Assembly: GCA_026874595.1 (NCBI GenBank)
Contig: CM049306.1
Coordinates: forward strand, 22,985,019-23,049,018
Source of the DNA: Sipunculus nudus
Taxonomy: Eukaryota; Annelida; Sipuncula; Golfingiida; Sipunculidae
Length of the DNA stretch: 64,000 nucleotides
Reading direction: 5' to 3'
Positions 57,460 to 64,000 of this stretch are shown piece after piece; within the stretch, counting starts at the first letter, position 1, and each line of letters starts with the position of its first letter. The notes under the pieces are model-generated. The model made no database searches and was not told where the DNA came from. It was given only the letters and a program-made list of their open reading frames with translations. Made by a program: the position numbers and the translations under genes.

Positions 57460-60400
57460 CTGTAAAAATAAAAAAATATGAAAATAACCTTAATTATAAA
57501 TAATAAAATATTATGTTTTTAACCACATACATGTATAGTTGAGTGTATACTTAAGATTTATGACAACAATATTCTCTTTAATATTTATGACTTATAATTT
57601 AAACACTTTATAGACAAGCCTCTCCCACAGGGTTATTCCTTGATATATAATGATAGAAGTAAGAAAGATCAGGGTAAATAGTAAATTATATCATAAAGTC
57701 TACTCTTTAGTAATCCCTCATATGTTTCAGACATATATTAAGTCATAATGTGATCTGTCATACGTATGGGTAACAGCCAATCAACAGTCTTCTTATCTGT
57801 CAGATGACCTAGATGACCTAGGGTAATAGGCCCTGCGTGCCCCACTGAAATTACCCCAGGCCTAGTGCAGTTAGTTCATTTCTGAACGGCCAACAGACCA
57901 CACACATCGATTTTCCAGCACCACAGCCTCTCCTCCACCCAGCTTATGATAAAAACGCTCATAACAGGATGGGGATGGCCTTTTTGTTCCCACCTTCAGG
58001 GAATTCCACCTAATGTAACACATATTCTTATAATGACTAGAAATGTATCAGTATGTCATATGTTTAATCTCTAGGTCTGTATTGAGAAATGCGTTATTTA
58101 TATGTACAAAGTTATGTTTTAATGTCATCTCGGGGTGGCCCCTTACCATAATGTATAGTAGTTAACAGCTAAGACAAGACTAGGGCATGTACTGAACATG
58201 AATCATGGACTCTGAACCTTAAATGGACTTTTTATAGCCTGTGTTGCATATCATTAGTGTAATATAGTTAGATGGTGTCACCCCCTTTTTTGTGTCATTA
58301 ATAAATGATAAATTGGCTGTCATGTTTGTGTTTCCTTGTGTGAGAGGCTTTAAGTATAAAGGGATATATTGCATGAAAAAAGTAAGTACAACATGTAAAA
58401 CTGTATTACCTTCAGGTTTGTAAACTTTGAAGTAAAATAATGCAGTTGCTACATTAAATGTAAGGTAGAAGTTAAGAATATAATAACACATAGTTGGGTG
58501 TAAAATCATGAGTCTCAAACGATGGTACCATTAAGTCAAACAAAATGCATCTCGGGTATTTAGATTTGATTTCAGAAGGTGCTGCCCTCTATCGATCCAT
58601 TTGAAAATCAAATTTATAGTAAGGTCACACTGTAATAATAATATTACCATCTCTGTGGAAACAGGCCACACCCAATGGGTACCATGAAGGTCAAACTGGA
58701 AGCAATAAGAAGGTTAAAATGAAGGTTAAAATGACGGTTCAAGTAAAACTCAAACATACAAACATTCATTTATGGAAGAAACAGACAATTATTCCACAAA
58801 TGCTTAGTTTTACCATCTTAACTGTGCTGACAAAGTATGTGTATAAATATAATTTATAAGATAAAAATGTCCTGTTAATATATGTACATCACTCAGAAAT
58901 TGGCATCTGAGTAACGTGATGCATTGGTGTGGCATAATAAGTACACAAGCAACTCCTAACTAAATGTTACTTCATATACTTATGAGAAAATCCATTCCAT
59001 TCAAATTTTCTTTCTTTTCTGTATTCATTTTGACAGTGATCTTTCAGGTTGGTCTGTAGATTTGGTCTAAGCAAAGGAATATGACTGGCTATTCTGAACA
59101 GACCAATGATTATGATTGGCTGTTCTAAAGAGTTTAATGACCACTCACAAGGCTCCTATCATAAGTGTCTGGAAGGGTAGATGAGCCCATCTCATTCGCT
59201 GAAACCAGACCCTCTTTTCTAAGTTTTCCATGATTACAGGCATAATTGCTGAAAAATCCGAAAAGGTTTTCTGTTAACATTGATCATTATGGATAATTTA
59301 ATAAACTGATAATTTTCACTTATTTGTCACTTGAACCAGCTATCTTAAACTTAGTTTATTATTTTTTTTTACTGATCAGATTTCAGATTTCTGTTTAAAC
59401 TAGGCAAGATTGACACTACAACACATGTTTATGATAAATGTATGAATCATGTAGGTGTAAAGAAAAAAATGAGTAAATAATTCTTAAAGAATAATTTTTT
59501 GGAAAATGTAACCAATAAAAGCTGTAAAACAAGAAATAATGAATTATGTCTTTAGAAAACCTCAATTTTTTTAATGGCTTTATAACAAAGGTTATTTAGC
59601 AAAGCAGTTTAAACACATGTAAAATTCATATGACTGGTATTAATGTTAGTGATGAGGCCAGTAAAATGCTTGATGACCAGATATTTTTGGTAAGATAATG
59701 CATACTCACTCATCCCTGGAGCTGCAATTAGAATCCTGGAGAAAACCACTTGAGAAATGCCTTTGAAAGCTGCATACTGAAAGGTATACAAAGCATTAAG
59801 TGATAAAAATCTTGTTTATAGGAAGAAATCTTGTATTTTACAATCAGTCATTTCTGGGCATCATTCTGTGTATCGCTAACCTATATTCTAAAGAGTAAAG
59901 GGAAAACCTTTACAATATGTTTTAATAACTGACCTTTAAGACCTAGAGATAATCAATTGAAAAATTCTATTCTGAAACATTTAGATGGTTTATTTTTGTG
60001 TCCTGCTCAGTCAAATTCTGTATATTCCTTGAATATATTACTGATTCAAATATTAAAACTGTCTACTGGCTCTAATCTTTTAATAACTTCTGCTGGCTCT
60101 AATCTTTTAATAACCTCTGGAACATTGGTGCTCACTATATAAAGGACTCAAAATCACAGAGCTTAATAATAGCATATCATTTGTATAATGTGGCTGCAGC
60201 AGTTTCTAATAAAATAACCAGCCTAACTCAATGCATATATCTCTCCTTTAAAAATATACAAATTTAATCATGGCTATTAATTGATGGACACTGAGATAAA
60301 AGTCATGCTTTTATGACAGATTTTAATTTATAGCCACTCAGGCAACAGTCATACTTGTATGTTGGATTTTAAAAGATAGACACAGCTAGAGGAAACAGTT

Positions 60401-63400
60401 ACTCTGTAATGATGGATATTACTGGTAATTGATACACACTGAGAGTTATATAGTAGTCATACCCTAATAATGGTTATCAAGTAAAGGACAATGAGATTGT
60501 CATACTCTAACAATGAATAATATGTAATGGACATTGAGACTGTCATACTCTAATGATGTTTATTAAGTAAAGGAAACTGAGCTTGTCATCCTCTAATGAT
60601 GGATATTACTTGTAATTGATGGACACTTAGAGTGATATAGTAGTCATACTCTAATGATGGTTATCAAGTTATGGACACTGAGATTGTCATACTCTAATGA
60701 TGGATATCAAGTAATGGACACAGTGATTGTCATACTCTAATAATGGATAATAATTAGAGGACACTTAAATTGTAATACTCTTATGATGGATATCAAGCAA
60801 TGGACACTGAGATTGTCATACTCTTATGATGGATATAAAGGAATGGACACTGTGATTGTCATACTCTAATCATGGATATCAAGTAAAGGACACTGACATT
60901 GTCATACTCTAATGATGGATATTTAGTAATGGGCTGTGATTGTCATACTCTAATGATGTTTATTAAGTATTTGACACTGAGATTGTCATATTCTAATCAT
61001 GGATATTAAGTAATGAGCACTGTGATTGTCATACTCTAATGATGGATATTAAGTAGAGGACACTGTGATTGTCATACTCTAATGATGGATATCAAGTAAT
61101 GGACACTGAAATTAACATACTCTATTGATGGATATTAAGTAATGGACACTGAGACTGTCATAATCTAATGATGGATATTAAGTAATAGACACTGTGATTG
61201 TCATACTTTAATGCTGGATATTAAGTAAATGACACTGAGTTTGTCATACTCTAATGATGGATATTAAGTAGAGGACACTAAGATTGTCATTCTCTAATGA
61301 TGGATATTAAGTAATTGACACTGTGATTGTCATATTCTAATCATGGATATTAAGTAATGAGCACTGTGATTGTCATACTCTAATGATGGATATTAAGAAA
61401 TGGACACTGAAATTGTCATTCTCTAATGATGGATATTAAGTAATTGACACTGTGATTGTCATATTCTAATCATGGATATTAAGTAATGAGCACTGTGATT
61501 GTCATACTCTAATGATGTTTATTAAGTATTTGACACTGAGATTGTCATATTCTAATCATGGATATTAAGTAATGAGCACTGTGATTGTCATACTCTAATG
61601 ATGGATATTAAGTAGAGGACACTGAGATTTTCATACTCTAATGATGGATATCAAGTAATGGACACTGAGATTAACATACTCTAATGATGGATATTAAGTA
61701 ATGGACACTGAGACTGTCATAATCTAATGATGGATATTAAGAAATAGACACTGTGATTGTCATACTTTAATGCTGGATATTAAGTAAATGACACTGAGTT
61801 TGTCATATTCTAATGATGGATATTAAGTAGAGGACACTAAGATTGTCATACTCTAATGATGGATATCAAGTAATGGACACTGAGATTTTCATACTCTAAT
61901 GATGGATATCAAGTAATGGACACTGAGATTAACATACTCTAATGATGGATATTAAGTAATGGACACTGAGACTGTCATAATCTAATGATGGATATTAAGA
62001 AATAGACACTGTGATTGTCATACTTTAATGCTGGATATTAAGTAAATGACACTGAGTTTGTCTTACTCTAATGATGGATATTCAGTAGAGGACACTAAGA
62101 TTGTCATACTCTAATGATGGATATCAAGTAATGGACCCTGAGATTGTCATACTCTAATGATGGATATTAAGAAATGGACACTGAAATTGTCATTCTCTAA
62201 TGATGGATATTAAGTAATTGACACTGTGATTGTCTAACTCTTATAATGGATATTAAGTAAAGGACACTGAGATTAACATACTCTTATGATGGATATTAAG
62301 TAATGGACACTGAGACTGTCATAATCTAATGATGGATATTAAGTAATAGACACCGTGATTGTCATACTTTAATGCTGGATATTAAGTAAATGACACTGAG
62401 ATTGTCATACTTTAATGATGGATATTAAGTAGACGACACTAAGATTGTCATACTTTAATGATGGATATCAAGTAATGGACACTGAGATTAACATACTCTA
62501 TTGATGGATATTAAGTAATGGACACTGAGACTGTCATAATCTAATGATGGATATTAAGTAATAGACACTGTGATTGTCATACTTTAATGCTGGATATTAA
62601 GTAAATGACACTGAGTTTGTCATACTCTAATGATGGATATTAAGTAGAGGACACTAAGATTGTCATTCTCTAATGATGGATATTAAGTAATTGACACTGT
62701 GATTGTCATATTCTAATCATGGATATTAAGTAATGAGCACTGTGATTGTCATACTCTAATGATGGATATTAAGAAATGGACACTGAAATTGTCATTCTCT
62801 AATGATGGATATTAAGTAATTGACACTGTGATTGTCATATTCTAATCATGGATATTAAGTAATGAGCACTGTGATTGTCATACTCTAATGATGTTTATTA
62901 AGTATTTGACACTGAGATTGTCATATTCTAATCATGGATATTAAGTAATGAGCACTGTGATTGTCATACTCTAATGATGGATATTAAGTAGAGGACACTG
63001 AGATTTTCATACTCTAATGATGGATATCAAGTAATGGACACTGAGATTAACATACTCTAATGATGGATATTAAGTAATGGACACTGAGACTGTCATAATC
63101 TAATGATGGATATTAAGAAATAGACACTGTGATTGTCATACTTTAATGCTGGATATTAAGTAAATGACACTGAGTTTGTCATATTCTAATGATGGATATT
63201 AAGTAGAGGACACTAAGATTGTCATACTCTAATGATGGATATCAAGTAATGGACACTGAGATTGTCATACTCTAATGATGGATATTAAGAAATGGACACT
63301 GAAATTGTCATTCTCTAATGATGGATATTAAGTTATTGACACTGTGATTGTCTAACTCTTATAATGGATATTAAGTAAAGGACACTGAGATTAACATACT

Positions 63401-63941
63401 CTTATGATGGATATTAAGTAATGGACACTGAGACTGTCATAATCTAATGATGGATATTAAGTAATAGACACCGTGATTGTCATACTTTAATGCTGGATAT
63501 TAAGTAAATGACACTGAGATTGTCATACTTTAATGATGGATATTAAGTAGACGACACTAAGATTGTCATACTTTAATGATGGATATCAAGTAATGGACAC
63601 TGAGATTGTCATACTCTAATGATGGATATTAAGTAATGGACACTGAGATTGTCATTCTCTTATGATGGATATTAAGTAATTGACACTGTGATTGTCTAAC
63701 TCTTATAATGGATATTAAGTAAAGGACACTGAGACTGTCATACTCTAATGATGGACATAAATTGAAGTATGCTGAAATAATAGTCATACTTTAATCATAA
63801 ACATTATCTGATGTTCACTGAGATAAAAGTCATACTTAAATCATGAACATGACATAATGCATATTGTAAAAACTTCCTACCTTAGACTCTGTAACGTAGT
63901 TACCATCTTCATCATATACAGCTATACCATTCATTATTTCA
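57348..63941 (-). CDS. SFXN2: Sideroflexin (SFXN2-like), C-terminal 128 residues, 5 exons, partial
   Basis: Exons in transcription order: 63941-63881, 59776-59710, 59248-59149, 58695-58648, 57459-57348; phases agree and introns are GT-AG. Sideroflexins are multi-pass inner-mitochondrial-membrane proteins; SFXN1 imports serine for one-carbon metabolism and SFXN2 is linked to iron/heme handling. Seen: NGIAVYDEDGN, then QVVFSRILIAAPGM (family: QVVVSRILMAAPGM), a hydrophobic segment ending FMVPIGCGLFPQRCS, and the signature C-terminus VLYFNKGL. FMVP.xCGLFPQ.C resembles human SFXN2 most, so the paralog call is tentative. The N-terminal ~190 residues are outside the window. Confidence 0.93.
57460..58647 (-). 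other. Sideroflexin last intron: nothing recognised
   Basis: AT-rich unique sequence with no shared repeats noticed. Confidence 0.5.
58648..58695 (-). CDS. SFXN2: Sideroflexin internal exon (48 nt)
   Basis: Acceptor ttgcttccag, then LTFMVPIGCGLFPQR, donor gtaata. The microexon covers the end of the last membrane segment and the LFPQ motif. Confidence 0.92.
59149..59248 (-). CDS. SFXN2: Sideroflexin internal exon (100 nt)
   Basis: Acceptor atttttcag, then IMPVIMENLEKRVWF and MRWAHLPFQTLMIGA, donor gtgagt. Corresponds to human ...PPFIMNTLEKKAFL and following membrane segment. Confidence 0.93.
59710..59776 (-). CDS. SFXN2: Sideroflexin internal exon (67 nt)
   Basis: Acceptor acctttcag, then YAAFKGISQVVFSRILIAAP, then GM and one base of the next codon, donor gtgagt. 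Highly conserved SRILxAAPGM motif. Confidence 0.95.
60283..63860. repeat. 43-bp tandem array with higher-order structure (in sideroflexin intron)
   Basis: The unit (gtcatactctaatgatgg, atattaagtaatggacactg, agatt) is 43 bp; about 75-80 copies fill 60440-63760 with degenerate copies out to about 60283 and 63860. Variant marks repeat at exact multiples: the 'gctgg' variant at 61213, 61772, 62030, 62374, 62589, 63148 and 63492 gives spacings of 559, 258, 344, 215, 559 and 344 (13, 6, 8, 5, 13, 8 units). Units are contiguous with no spacers. Confidence 0.97.
63881..63941 (-). CDS. SFXN2: Sideroflexin internal exon (61 nt), first in window
   Basis: Acceptor tttttgacag, then EIMNGIAVYDEDGNYVTESK, donor gtagga. 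Matches ELKVGIPVTDENGNRLGES of human SFXN1 and its SFXN2 counterpart. Confidence 0.9.
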
Positions 63942-64000
63942 CTGTCAAAAAAAAGATAATTTCCTTCATTGTAATATTTTTCACATATATAGATCCTTTA

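Noticed and set aside
60283-63860. CRISPR-like array
   Set aside because: Units are contiguous 43-mers without unique spacers, in a eukaryotic intron; it is a minisatellite.

Overview
The window is animal nuclear DNA, AT-rich and full of repeats, with short exons, GT-AG introns and no operons. The genes cannot fix the species. The transposon families (GTCC-rich elements with subterminal inverted repeats and short 3' hairpins, and the 'GCCCCCGCC' family) are of a kind familiar from molluscs, so a mollusc, probably a bivalve, is the best guess (inference).

Two conserved genes lie tail to tail. PDCD4 (programmed cell death 4, an eIF4A inhibitor) is complete on the + strand. It has ten coding exons from 10336 to 35174, encodes 466 residues and has every splice phase consistent. 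A CRE and an E-box precede it, and a candidate poly(A) signal lies at 36767. On the - strand are the last five coding exons of a sideroflexin (SFXN2-like mitochondrial serine transporter family), from 63941 down to the stop at 57348. Its upstream exons lie beyond the window.

Layout. 1-10.1 kb is a gene-free desert with at least eight long (TA)n tracts, two LINE relics, a hAT transposase relic, and a 1-kb terminal-inverted-repeat element built of TTGGT/ACCAA motifs with a tRNA-like insert. 10.1-36.8 kb is PDCD4. Its introns hold two MULE-like elements in opposite orientation (one with a perfect 9-bp target duplication), a MITE pair, a tandem-core element with seven ~180-bp units, and two rolling-circle-like elements. 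36.8-50.4 kb is a nested transposon cluster: element C is split by X (itself split by D and E) and by F (itself split by H). All nine rolling-circle-like elements point in the PDCD4 direction. 50.4-57.3 kb is mostly featureless, with two pogo-like MITEs. 57.3-64 kb is the sideroflexin 3' end, one of whose introns holds a ~3.5-kb array of 43-bp units with higher-order 13-mer and 32-mer repetition.

The two genes have no evident functional link. The main novelty is the nest of Helentron-like elements, whose splits can be read exactly from the sequence, and a related copy in PDCD4 intron 1 that keeps an endonuclease-like coding remnant.
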